From: Haemonchus contortus
Taxonomy: Eukaryota > Nematoda > Chromadorea > Rhabditida > Trichostrongylidae
DNA length: 64,000 nucleotides
Reading direction: 5' to 3'
Assembly: GCA_000469685.2 (NCBI GenBank)
Contig: LS997562.1
Location: forward strand, 20,241,920-20,305,919
The notes under the pieces were generated by a model, which was not told the DNA's origin, searched no databases, and saw only the letters and a list, made by a program, of their open reading frames with translations. The first letter of the stretch is position 1. Each line of letters opens with the position of its first letter. This document shows, piece by piece, positions 11,073-21,205 of this stretch. Position numbers and translations under genes: made by a program.

Positions 11073-12650
11073 CAGTGCGTCGCCAAATGATACAGCCACG
11101 TCTAATTTCCCCAAGAACTCTCAGTATTCGATGTTTCTGAAAAACTGCCAAAGTAAAAAATGTGTCAAATTTGAATTGCAATTCGCACAGTATCACCAAA
11201 TTCCAGCTCGAAAACACAAACATTTTTTTGGTCAATTTTTCAGTAAAGGGCGTTTTTCCAACGTCGCCAAATGATACAGCCACTTCATGTCTTCATGTCG
11301 TTTTTTAGTTCAACGCAGTGAAATTGCTTCGATTATGTAATGTTCTTCATATTCCGGCAATGGGAAGAGAAATTTGCTTTCGGAATTCAAACAAGGTCGA
11401 ATCCTCGCGAAAAAAGAGCAGGGACTGTCAAATCGCAGAATCGCGCGGGATTTGGGTCGATGTCACGCGGTTTTGGATAATTTCGTCAAAGTCCTGTAGC
11501 CGACGATAAACCGGAAGAAGTGCTGAACGTCCTCCGCTGCTTTCCGACAGAGACAAGCGCCGTACTTTGAGGGAAGCATCGAACTCCACGAAGTCCTGTA
11601 TGGAAATCCGATCGTTTCTGTCTCAAAAAGCACTGTTTGGAAGGTGATCAGAAAAGCCAAGATCATTTTCTAGCGGAAAATGCGTACGGCGTCCTTCATG
11701 ACAAAAAGGCATCGAGAAAATCGGGTAGCTTTCGCCAGAGGGTGCAGCCAAACCGAGTGGAATAAGGTGTTCATCATGTGCTGACATTTGACCTTCCTTC
11801 TCTTGATAATTTTTCTTCTTCAAGTTGGTTTTTCCAATGAAAAGAAGTTGAATTGTGATGGTCCAGACGGGAACCGATTTCACTGGCACGATCTGAGAAA
11901 AAGGAAACTTCTGTTTTCTAAATGCAACCTCAAGGGATGAGAGTAATGGTTTGCCGCAATTTCGTCGAGTAGGTCTATCCATTTATGATTTGTATCAGAG
12001 GAGATGAGCTCATCCTTTTGTCGAACTGTTATGTGCCGTGCACTTCTTCCTTCTTGGAGTCAAAGTCTGCACCGAAATCTTGTTTTTATGCAAGATAACG
12101 CTCCTATTTACGTCAGCAGGAGCACCCAAGCTTGATTCTCTCGGCACTTCTGTCTTGACCGACGAACAGCTCAGGTCTGAATTCGATGGAAAATGTATGG
12201 GGCTTCATGGTGCGGAAGATTTACGCCCAAAACAAGCAACTCCGAGGCGTCAAGGAGTTGAAAAAAGCGATAATCGAAGCATGGCACCAAGTTGCCCAGG
12301 AGCTGACCGATAATTTTTTATTCGAGTCTAGACCACCGTATTACGAAAATAATTCGAAAGAATGGTGCGTCAGCTGATTATTGGCTTTGCAACTTTCTCT
12401 CCTTGCTGTACATTTGTTGTTAAATAAATTAATTTTGTTAGTGGCTGTATCATTTGGCGACGTTGGAAAAGCACCTTTCATTGAAAAACTGACCAAAAAA
12501 AAATGTTTGTTTTCGAGCTGGAATTTCGTGATAATGTGCGAACTGCAATTCAAATTTGACACATTTTTACTTTGGCAGTTTTTCAGAAACATCGTATACA
12601 GTGAGTTTTCGAGAAAATCAGAGGTGGCTGTATCATTTGGCGACGCACTG
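11073..12650 (+). mobile_element. Degenerate Tc1/mariner-superfamily element with long inverted repeats
   Basis: The element begins CAGTGCGTCGCCAAATGATA and ends with its reverse complement. It is flanked by TA on both sides (11071-11072, 12651-12652), the Tc1/mariner target duplication. Each inverted repeat is about 215 bases (11073-11285 and 12436-12650) and carries the terminal GTCGCCAAATGATACAGCCAC motif at both its outer and its inner end. Between them is a broken plus-strand transposase in several frames. It shows a helix-turn-helix-like stretch (GLSNRRIARDLGR, about 11428-11463), GPDGNRFHWHDLRKKE near 11860, QDNAPIYVSRST near 12090 and ENVWGFMVRKIYA near 12190. The last motif retains the catalytic-type Glu. 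Internal stops and frameshifts make it inactive. Confidence 0.9.
11330..12377 (+). pseudogene. Broken Tc1-like (DD34E-type) transposase
   Basis: Fragments of DNA-binding and catalytic domains occur in order but in different frames. The helix-turn-helix is at about 11428-11490, the AFAR / TEWNKV segment at about 11731-11770, the GPDG/HDLRKKE region at about 11860-11910, the second catalytic Asp region QDNAP at about 12090, and ENVWG to the C-terminal helix at about 12188-12300. The segment before ENVW reads SSGLNS where an SPDLNP-like motif is usual. Several stops separate the parts, so this is a dead copy. The frame from ENVWG to the end is the longest intact piece. Confidence 0.85.
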
Positions 12651-12740
12651 TACAGTTGGTGAACTGCGGTGACAAGCCAATGTACTTGCTTTTGACTTCT
12701 CAGAGAGGTCTGGTAATGGCTATGCGACTCCGGAGTGTAG

Positions 12741-12835
12741 GGAGGTCTGCTTGGCATAGGCAGAGTTTCGAGATCGAACCCGCCAACCTACATATGTATG
12801 TGTAAGGAAGTGTGCCACCTACCGCAAGAGTGACA
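12741..12835 (-). repeat. tRNA-derived SINE, head fragment
   Basis: Minus strand: GGTAGGTGGCACAC head, GGCGGGTTCGATCTCG B-box region and the GCCAAGCAGACC start of the body. The rest is missing. Confidence 0.6.
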
Positions 12836-13179
12836 GTACTTCTCCCCGAATTCCCACGGCAAACGACAGTGAATACCGTATCTTTCCACTCAAATTTCAA
12901 AACTCTCCATTAATATAATAGCACTTGACTGCGACTGCCAGGTGCGCCAAGCTCGACGCGAATTTTGGGGAGAAGTTACCACACCCCTCCACCAAGAGTA
13001 ACATCGTGGAAATGGGAAAGAAGATTACGATATGTATTAGGAAATCCTGATACGGATGTGTAATGTCAGGTTGAATCTGTGTCAAAGGAGATTCATTGAG
13101 TAAATGAAGCTTTGCTGGCAAACCCATGTTACATACCCGGAAATCCGATTCCTATGGATTAAGGCAAAGAAGATTTTAC

Positions 13180-13426
13180 CGCAGTCAACAGCTCACATCC
13201 ATTTGCTAGATCACTCGAAAGAAATACGCAGTCCTCGATTTCAATGTACATATGTCGTCCGGCTCTCTCCTCAAAGTTGTAGAGATGAGAGTTGATTCTG
13301 AAAATGAACAAATTTCGTAGCAGGAATAGCGGAATTTGCTTGAAAATCGTCTCAAGAGGGTTTGAACTACTGAAAAAATAGTTGGGTGCACCTGGAGGAC
13401 CTAGTTTTTGCTGATTTCCAGAGCAT
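13180..13426 (-). CDS. Candidate coding exons of unknown gene, unresolved
   Basis: On the minus strand, 13426-13392 (beginning MLWKSAKTRSS) joins in phase to 13297-13180 through a 94-base GT/AG intron whose acceptor is GTTCATTTTCAG. The second exon reads INSHLYNFEERAGRHMYIEI and continues with an acidic, Cys-containing stretch ending CELLTA before GTAAAATC. The composition looks like a folded protein rather than a random frame, and the acceptor is good. However, the 5' limit is uncertain (an in-frame TAG lies 15 bases before the ATG), and the next exon is only guessed. A following exon could start at 13076 after TTTGACACAG and run to TGA at 12897. I do not recognise the family. It could also be an old retroelement. 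Confidence 0.35.
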
Positions 13427-13550
13427 AACGATTTCCACCTATCCATGTGGTGAAGCCAACATGGGAAGTGGTAAGGCTATCGTTTGAGTTGTCCATAGGT
13501 TGGATCCTACCCAAGCCATCCCTGTTCCCCACCCTACCCTTGATACAGAC

Positions 13551-13787
13551 CTATTCGATACGGAAAATCGCTTGATTACCACGGATCAAGCTTGAGTGTT
13601 CATTCTTCTTTAAGCATGATCCGAAGTTCAGTTCAGAGGCGAGGGTGACGTCCTTAAATAAAGCATTATCGATCACGCCTTTCATCACTTCATGGTCTAT
13701 TTGTTGATTAAAGCTTGACTGAGGGGATAGAAGCGTTTTTGACAGAGTATGATTTCTAACCATTTCATTGTATGGCCGAATGCGCAT
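13551..13787 (-). CDS. Candidate 78-codon exon or ORF of unknown function
   Basis: The ORF starts MRIRPYNEMVRNHTLSKTLL and ends in TAG at 13551. The same frame stays open again from 13548 to 13404 after that stop, as though one stop or an unrecognised intron interrupts a longer reading frame. Content is mixed and protein-like (for example QQIDHEVMKGVIDNALFKDV). It sits just upstream of the other candidate exons on the same strand, so the two may belong to one gene or one decayed element. A MITE end at about 13815 bounds it. Confidence 0.3.
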   Translation of the reverse strand: MRIRPYNEMVRNHTLSKTLLSPQSSFNQQIDHEVMKGVIDNALFKDVTLASELNFGSCLKKNEHSSLIRGNQAIFRIE

Positions 13788-13814
13788 TGCAAGTCAATTT
13801 TGAACTCCTCGAAA

Positions 13815-13957
13815 GGCACAGTTCATCTTAATAATGGTCTATGAGATTTCTCTCTAAGACGAACCTGTGACCTCCAACGATAGCCTAAGGTCGCTGTTTC
13901 GTCGAAAAACAGTCAAGATAGAGCGTAATAAGGGCCTGTGAAACCGGCTTGTGAAAC
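13815..13957. repeat. MITE family GGCACAGTTCAC, left fragment interrupted by mariner
   Basis: Starts AAAGGCACAGTTCATCTT and shares ACGAACCTGTGACCTCCAAC and GTCGAAAAACAGTCAA with 44193-44697. The mariner at 13960 interrupts it. No matching right end was found after 14866. Confidence 0.6.
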
Positions 13958-13959
13958 TA

Positions 13960-14864
13960 TTAGGTGTGTGCATTAATTTGCGCCGTTTTCCGCGTGCAAA
14001 AACATACTTATTACAAAATTAAAACTAAATGTACATTAACCAATGTATTGCCCATCGTTAGCTACAACTTCTTGCCATGTTTCTGGTATCCTGTTGGCTC
14101 CGGGTCTATAAAAGTCTTCATCTTTCGAGGCAATCCTGTTATCCACCCATTTTCGCACTTCTTCGGCATTCCGGAAGCGTGTACCTGCCAAACTGACTTG
14201 CATGGACCGGAATAGGTGGTAATAGAAAGAGCAAGTTCCGGAGAGTTTGCGGGCTGAACAAGCTGATCCCGTCCAACAACTGCAAATTTTTAAAGGACAT
14301 TCTTCGAAACATGGGGTCTGGCATATTCGTGGTGGAACGGCACCTCATGATATTTCCTTGCTATTAACGGCTGCCTGTAGGTGAGATCATCCTACAAACT
14401 GTCAAGTTGGTATTCGTAGCGGTCAGCAGAGACAGTTTCGTTCGGGCTCAGCAGCTCATAGTTCAAAACACCCTTTTGATCCCACCACCAAATGCACGCA
14501 CAGCATTACTTTTTGGCAATAGACATTCTGCTTTCGTTGCAAGCTCTCGAGTGGAGAGAAACTATCTCAGCAGGTTCGTTCAGATGAAGGTTGTCCTCCA
14601 TAGAAGCATCCGGTGGGCTTCAATGCCAGTTTTCATAAAATCAAACAGCAGGGGAAGGGCCCCCGGGGAAACGGTTCATCACGTTCCATGATCAATCAGT
14701 CTGAGAGCAACAGGATTTTGGGGCAATACTGATCTGTCTCTGCCCTTAAGTAGGTAGCCAATACCCTACCTCACAAAACATGACACGTTTCACCGATAAA
14801 CTTCTAACATGGTTCGCGCAACGGCCCTTGGAATTCGGCGGCGGAAATTAATGCACACACCTAA
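13960..14864 (-). mobile_element. Degenerate mariner element
   Basis: The terminal inverted repeat TTAGGTGTGTGCATTAATTT is present at both ends with TA duplications (13958-13959, 14865-14866). At 905 bases it is shorter than a full mariner (about 1.25 kb). On the minus strand the end of a mariner transposase is readable at about 14189-14035. It includes RFRNAEEVRKWVDNRIASKD, then DEDFYRPGANRIPETWQEVV and a final NDGQYIG before TAA. This is the usual C-terminus of DD34D mariner transposases. Upstream parts are decayed. It inserted into a MITE of the GGCACAGTTCAC family whose left part remains at 13815-13957. Confidence 0.85.
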
Positions 14865-14894
14865 TATTACAGTACCACCAAGTATCGGGTATGT

Positions 14895-15138
14895 GTACGA
14901 ACGTGCGTCCGAGGATGCGCGCGGCAAATTGCGCGGCGAAGTTCGTAATGGTATGAACGAGTTCGGCGCTTGTCATTTTGGCCCCAATTTCAAATAGAGT
15001 GGATTAGGAAGATCATCCGACTCTATTTAACCACACTGCTTTGAGTTTGTGCCCCGAAAATTGGTGCCGCAGTCGTACGAATCATCACGAACTTCACCGC
15101 GCAATTTGCCGCGCGCACCCTCGGACGCACGTTCGTAC
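14895..15138. repeat. GC-rich foldback MITE, copy 2
   Basis: Left arm 14895 to about 15010 begins GTACGAACGTGCGTCCGAGG. Right arm from about 15025 to 15138 ends CCTCGGACGCACGTTCGTAC. Both arms carry GCGCGGCAAATTGCGCGG(C/T)GAA. The element is immediately followed by a poly-C run. Confidence 0.85.
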
Positions 15139-15328
15139 CGTCCCCCCCCCCCCCCGCAAGTATCAGTCGAGCGCATGATTTGATTTGACCCGAAACATCT
15201 CGAGCGACCAGATTTGGTCACCCTGGTTTTAGCTTTCAGAGAAAAACTACTTTCTGATGCATAAAGGATGAATGGCAAAATTTAACCAACTTCGTCCAGG
15301 GATGAGTCCCGTATTAAGCTTTAATTTA

Positions 15329-15555
15329 GAATCGTAATGACGTATTGAATACATACTATGTGGACCCACACAATGGTTTGCGGTGATTAGCCTTTGTACA
15401 AGACAGTGCCTTTGTCCTCCCAAACGAGTTTGGTACCAATTGCTCGACCCCGAAGAGATAAAAGGCTTGAATGGCCTAAGCGTATATCGATGTGGGATTC
15501 CAACCCGTGACCATGCGAATGTGATAGTGCGGCTTTCGCCACTACACCACTTCTA
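15329..15555 (-). repeat. tRNA-derived SINE, copy
   Basis: Minus-strand GTGGTGTAGTGGCG head, GGGTTGGAATCCC B box with one mutation, the TTGGTACCAAACTCG body segment and the CAATACGTCATTACGATTC 3' block. Confidence 0.75.
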
Positions 15556-15889
15556 ATGGAAGACCTCGTGTACGCGCTTATAATGAAGCCTCGCTCCCTT
15601 CCAGAGTCGATGGCTTGATACGAGTCTCCTATGAAAGAGTAAAAACCCTGTACCCTGACTTTCACTTTTGTGGGCCAACACAACTCGACTTGTAAGTCAA
15701 ATGTGCATTCGAAAGCCTTCGCAGTTCCAATCAAAGTCGAATGCGAGGCGCATTCCGGAAGTGGGAATAATTAACACCAAGGAGTAAAGACATCACTGCC
15801 AGCCAATAGAGAGCATCGGCAGAATACCAGGATCTTAGTTGATTGAAATGAGACCTTATTCAAATTAATTTTATTATTCTTACATATGG

Positions 15890-16152
15890 GCGGAGGTGGT
15901 GTAGTGGGAAATGGCGCACTTTACACACGCATGGGTAGGGAACTAATCCCGGATTGATGCTTGCCAAGGCCAATCGAACCTTCTAGCCCCCTGGAGTCTT
16001 TTACTTGATATTGGACCCGTCTGTCCTCCAGGGCACAAACTCGCACATCGGCTGGCCACCGCAAGTCATTGTATCGGCCACATACTCATTCGATACCCCT
16101 CAACAATTCTGATTGGACGTCGAATGCTTAGGCGCATCCCGAGATGACTAGA
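15890..16152 (+). repeat. tRNA-derived SINE, nearly complete
   Basis: Plus strand: GGCGGAGGTGGTGTAGTGGG head, AACTAATCCCGGATTGATG in place of a good B box, the GGCTGGCCACCGCAAGTCAT core, then GATTGGACGTCGAATGC and AGGCGCATCCC at the 3' end. A useful reference copy for the family. Confidence 0.8.
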
Positions 16153-16154
16153 CG

Positions 16155-17014
16155 GCATCCCGAGACGGAACTGGTTATCGCCCCTGTCGTTCTATCCTTT
16201 TATTCCTGAATATAGTTGGTTTCTGGTATGCGCCCTCCTGTAGGAATTATTTCAGGTGGGACAATATCTACTGCTTTAATCGTACCATGCCCAAAGTAAC
16301 AATACTTCAAGCCAGGCACCGTCCTACAACCCTTGGTTCTGCTCCACAACCGTGGTAAATAACTTCTAACCACGCCTTTTCCCCTACACTGCCTGCCAAT
16401 TTATTCCTGGGATGTGATTATCCAACGGCTGGGTTTCGCTGATGAAACTGGGTTTTCAACCTATTCAACATATGATCTGAAATTGCTGGAAGTAATTTAT
16501 TCACCCGGAAAGGGAAGAACAAGCCTTTTGAAGGGAGGACCTTTTGGAGAGGTGTCCTTTTTCTATATTCCCGGCAAGACTATTGCTCATTCGGGAAAAA
16601 ACGTAAAGCTGCTGCAAAAGCTGTGTCTCCAGGGAAAATTCGCTACTTAAACGGCGTTGAGGCAGGATATTGCGTCGGGATCCGTATACCCTCCTATGGG
16701 GAATACCAACTGCGAGAATTCACGAGAAAAACATCGTTCTATAGTCATTAGCTTTCAGTGAATGAACCCCCCCCCCCTCCTCCTCTCCCCCTACGTTTAA
16801 GTATCGCTATATAGTCAACAACTTGGCTGTTTTTTTTCAGTTTGGTGAAAGGCAATTTGAAGGATACTTGCTCTGGTTATTTTCACTATAAGGGAAGACT
16901 GATTTCGTCTCAGACAAGCTTGTTACTGTGGTCACTAAAATCTACTTTGGCTAGCAGGCGGATATGCGTAGCAGGCTCCCCAAAATAAATAAGGCTTCTC
17001 AAAAGTATCGAAAA
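16155..17014. other. No gene recognised
   Basis: A 78-codon plus frame (16414-16650) starts MIIQRLGFADETGFSTYSTY and is unusually balanced in composition, but I see no flanking splice sites or family motif. Poly-C at 16767-16776. Confidence 0.3.
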
Positions 17015-17290
17015 TAGAGGTTGTACGAGATTACTACGACGCAAATGACGTGAAAGGTGTATTTGGACGAGATTTCAGTTGTTGCATCTTCGCAAAGCAG
17101 ATTAAATCAAACCAGCTCTCTGGAATTGTCTTTCACTGTGGGATGAATCGTGACAAGTATTTTGGACTTCCTACATGGGTTCCGTTGTGATCTGTGCAGC
17201 CTACAATGCCGGTGAAGCTCGTCCGAGGATACACACAAACCAATCTTTGAACCTTTATAACGCCCTAACTAGACCGTCTTCCGACCGGAT
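17015..17290. repeat. Diverged internal fragment of the same MITE subfamily
   Basis: GAGGTTGTACGAGATTACTACGAC, GGACGAGATTTCAG, ATTAAATCAAACCAG and GATCTGTGCAGCCT align in order with 35840-36060. Terminal repeats are not visible. Confidence 0.55.
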
Positions 17291-17564
17291 TTTGCCACAT
17301 AAGGTATACCATTGGGCCACAGATTTATCCTAGCGAGGAATCTCATAAGCCATTTTCACCATGAACTATGCTTTTAATGGATTAATCCAGACTACCCCGT
17401 TGTCACTATCACTGTGGCTCAGGATGCCCTCGAAGAAATGATCGCTCAACAAGATTAAGTGCAGATCCAGAAAGGACCCTTTTAGGGACCTATAAGAACT
17501 CCCACTCACTAGTGCGAAGAAAGGGCAGATTGGTGTTAATGGCAAGTTCAGATTTAGATTTATT

Positions 17565-17832
17565 GCATGCGCATAAGCACATGGAGTTCACCCACGCGTG
17601 GTCCGCGATACTAATCCCAGACGGATATTTGCCCAGGCCAACCAAGGCCTCTTGACCCTCCGGAATTAGTTCATTATTACAAACTCCTCTAAGAGGATAA
17701 CAGCTCTGACCTGTATGTTGGCCAGCCACCGCAAGTTATTGCATAGGCCACATACGCATTCAAAGAGCCGCTACGATTCTGAATGGAAGTCGAATTGGGG
17801 CGCATTCCAGAAACGAGAATGATTAACGCCAG
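17565..17832 (+). repeat. tRNA-derived SINE, diverged head
   Basis: Shares CCAGGCCAACCAAGGCC, GGCCAGCCACCGCAAGTTAT, CATACGCATTCAAAG and GAATGATTAACGCC with 26018-26285. The head is altered. Confidence 0.7.
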
Positions 17833-17834
17833 AG

Positions 17835-20800
17835 GCCTAAGACTTTGCAAGTGCAAGGGCAGGGCACTGAAAGACGGGATCGAGCTAATATCGAGCTTCG
17901 GCTGGCAGGCTTCACTTTACAACACCTTCATCAGTTTTTTGTAGACGTTCGTCTTGCGTCTTGCTGCTATTTTGCTGCTGCCGAGACCAATCAGGGCAGC
18001 CAGTCCCTGACCTGAACACCTCACCCACCCAGTGAATTCCGTTTCAAATCGTCTGCTCGAATTCTAAAAGTTTCAGGAAATAATTTTTCCTCGTCATTGC
18101 TCGAATCTTCGACAGTGAGCTCCTGCCAGAGGGCAGTTGTGACCAGGAATTCTGCTTAACAACTTTCAATAGGCAACTTCTTTGGAAACCTGTTTCAAAT
18201 GTTTTCAATTGAACTTTATACTAACTTCTACCATCGTAAGCAAAGGTATTTACTTATTTATTGAACCCGGCTTTTACCGTTATTATCATCGTTGTTCATT
18301 TCCGATGTATAGCACTGCCGTTGGCCTCCTCGTTTCCTCCCACCCACAGCATCTCCTGCTGTCACCTTGGTATCGGCCCACTACCTCTCCTTTAGAGCTT
18401 CTTGTGATCGCCTATCTCAAACGATGTTTATTGGATTTCCTACCTGGAAGGAAGGCGACCGCATAGTCATGGGATTCCTACCTGCGATCTTATACGATCT
18501 GCGTGGGACGGATCCCGTAGAAGAGGAAGGCCGCTGGGATTGGCCTAAAGAATCCCGAAAGATTTGGGTGGTTCCCGTGCAGTGCTGTGGAAATGTGGCT
18601 ATCACGTGAAGCCTAGATCTCAACATGCAGGACTCTGGATGTACTATGTGTTTGTGTAAAGAACCTCGAAACCAACAGAAAGTACGAATGCGTGGCGAAT
18701 ACCAGGAGGCTCGGGCCGTCACGGAGCTATGCGGCTTCTGATCTACGCTATCGATTTCCCAGCAGCAGAAGAGGTTTCCCACTTAAAAAGCTCGATTTAC
18801 CTAAAAGTCGATATCTGGGACAATGTGCGGACATCTGCACTGATACTCCTCCCTAGCGAACTTAATGTATACTTTTCACCCTGAAGGATCTTACGAGCTC
18901 CCCGGCCCAGATCTCTGTGGGTTTCCTACACATACTCAAGAGCCGCAAGGGAACTTACCACTAAGGATGCCTACAGCTCCATCTATGTAGAGTTAGCCTA
19001 TCCTTGTCACTACCGGTACGCCTGTTACCTTCAGTCTCTCCCCTAGTCCAATTATGACAATGAACCTTCAAATTCGCTCGGGAGGGCATCAAAAAATGTA
19101 CTGCCTTTGTTGAGTATCTCGTGGTCCCCCACAGAAGAATTCCTTGATCCCGAGCTCGCGAATGATCCTCCTCCTTTGTTGCATCTCAGACAGTTCAAGT
19201 CCTGAATCCGCCTCCCTCCCAGGTATTCCAGTCTAAAATTTGTCACCTACCCGACACGGTATGTTCTCACCCAATATAAACATCCAGTATTCAGCAAGTT
19301 GGGACAAGTCCTCCGTCGCTGGAGGGGATGTCTGCCTCGTACTAGGGAACCCATTCAGTTTCCACCAGTTCACTGAAATATTATACTTCTTCTCTATTAA
19401 AGGCTCCATGGCTCCTATTTTTTGACTCCTTTCCTAGTCATATATGCCCCAGCGCTCACTTTCCGATTGCCGCCTTCTAGCTACCTGCCTTATTCTCATG
19501 AAAGACAGTAGGGTGAGGATCCTATTTTTATTTTGGCTTTGCGCGATTTTTGAGGAAGAGGATAAAGACACCTTCATTAATTTGGTGGATCAGCTTTTGA
19601 GCAAGTGCAGGTCCTAACCATCGAAACTTTCATCCACCTTAATTTCCTTTGGGTAGATACCAGCATCGGCTCAAGTCTCTGTTGTTGAAAATTGTGAGAG
19701 TGCGACGCTTCGATTGCAATAGGATAAGGTATGAGGACTTCTGTGGGAGTCATTTTTGTCTCTTGAGACGTATCCTGGGATGGGATATCCTACCAAACGA
19801 TTCTGGTCCCAATCACCCGAGGAGCCTGGAGGAACAAAAGGCGCGTAGATTCCGATCTCCAGCCATTCTTGTATGAAACTGGGTGATACCACTTGATATC
19901 ACTCATCACTACTCCACCTTCGCTCTAAAATGATCCCCTTATCGAATGACTGGATTGAATAATTTGAGCTCTGCTGAGGCGGAAGACTTTTTCCGAGAAG
20001 CTTCTTGAGAAAAGAAAAGCGGTTGATGAAAGAAGCGATGGACTTAATCAGCCCTATTTCTGAGTTGTTCCTCCCATCAGCTCTTCGTCATTTGTCAGGT
20101 GCAAGTGCTGCCACTCGTTCCACCCACCCACACGCAAGGGGGGATATGAAAGCTGCGAACGTCTGGTGAGAGGGTGACCAACTAATTGATTCGGACGGGA
20201 AGTTTCCCCGTAAAGTTCTGCTCCCGAGGTGCTAAACACTTGAGAGGCTATGTAAGTTAAATTCTATGGTTCAAAGCTGTCGTTTGAGGCCCTATCAAGG
20301 CGAATTCCCCTTCCTCCATACTAGAACTGCTGAAATTTTTTCCCAATCGCCGTCTGAGGCGATTCTCGCAGCCAGTGGCTTTGCTATGGGAACTTCCTCG
20401 CTCTTAACCACGTTTTACTCGCTTACTTTGTAAATGTTTCAGCCCTCAATAGCATATCCTGAATTCCAGCAACTCAAACTTCCCAATGTGAGTTCATTGT
20501 TGGAAGTACCCCTCTCTGAACTGTGGGAAGCAATCAGTTTTTCTTATGACTTTATAAGAATGAGCTGTGATTCGTTTTATTCATAATGCCTCTGTTCAAT
20601 CCCTCCTGCTCGTTGTGTAGGTCGGAATCGTGTAGGCGTTCTGCGAAACGGTGCTTCATATACTGGGTGAATTTAAGATTTTGGATCAACTGTTCTAATC
20701 GCCCAGGTTCCTCCGTTTCTCTCACCCGTAGAATTTCCAGGGGCTCTTCACCAATTCCAAATGATTGATTGGTTAGTTCTCATTTTCACATCAGTAATTG

Positions 20801-20870
20801 CTAGAGGGATGCCCTTTAGCTGAGCAATTATGCAGAAGCGTCAAAGTCGATTCGACTTGCTTTCAGCATG
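17835..20870. other. About 3 kb with no gene recognised
   Basis: Frames at 18182-18782 (both strands) and 19052-19246 lack motifs. 18430-18605 reads as protein-like text in the plus frame (GFLPAILYDLRGTDPVEEEG) but has no supporting junctions. Possibly an old retroelement. Confidence 0.3.
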
Positions 20871-20874
20871 GGAC

Positions 20875-21205
20875 GGACGGCGGCCGAGCTGATGAGTCGT
20901 TAGGGGGTGGAGAGTGGGTGGACGACGACGACGAGGACGGATAGAAGGACGAACGAATGGAGAGGGAAGAATAATACTAGTGGAGGTTCACCTCTCGATG
21001 CCTCCCCCCTCCCTCTCGGGGCTGCTTGCTGACGGCGGTGGCGGCGCCTTCCTCCTACGCCGATCGCCGCCGCGGCGGCGGCCACGGCATGTCGACGTCG
21101 TCACTGCCTCCGCCGCCGCCCTGCCGCTGCTGCCGCCGCAACCGCCGCTGGGCGCTCCTCCTCCCCCTTTCCTCCCCCACCCACTCCTTATATGCGCATC
21201 GATCT
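20875..21205. other. GC-rich, CpG-rich island of unknown role
   Basis: The segment from GGACGGACGGCGGCCGAG to about 21180 is dominated by CGCCGCCGC and GGCGGTGGCGGC triplets and GAC/GACGAC repeats, with very high GC against a moderate-GC background. Frames on both strands are open (for example 20914-21267 plus, 20988-21212 minus) but encode only Pro/Arg/Ala/Gly-rich low complexity. It could be a first exon or promoter, a triplet-repeat tract, or foreign DNA. No splice context decides. Confidence 0.5.

Noticed and set aside
16414..16650. 78-codon frame with balanced composition
   Set aside because: Tempting text, but no splice sites, homologue or neighbour supports it.
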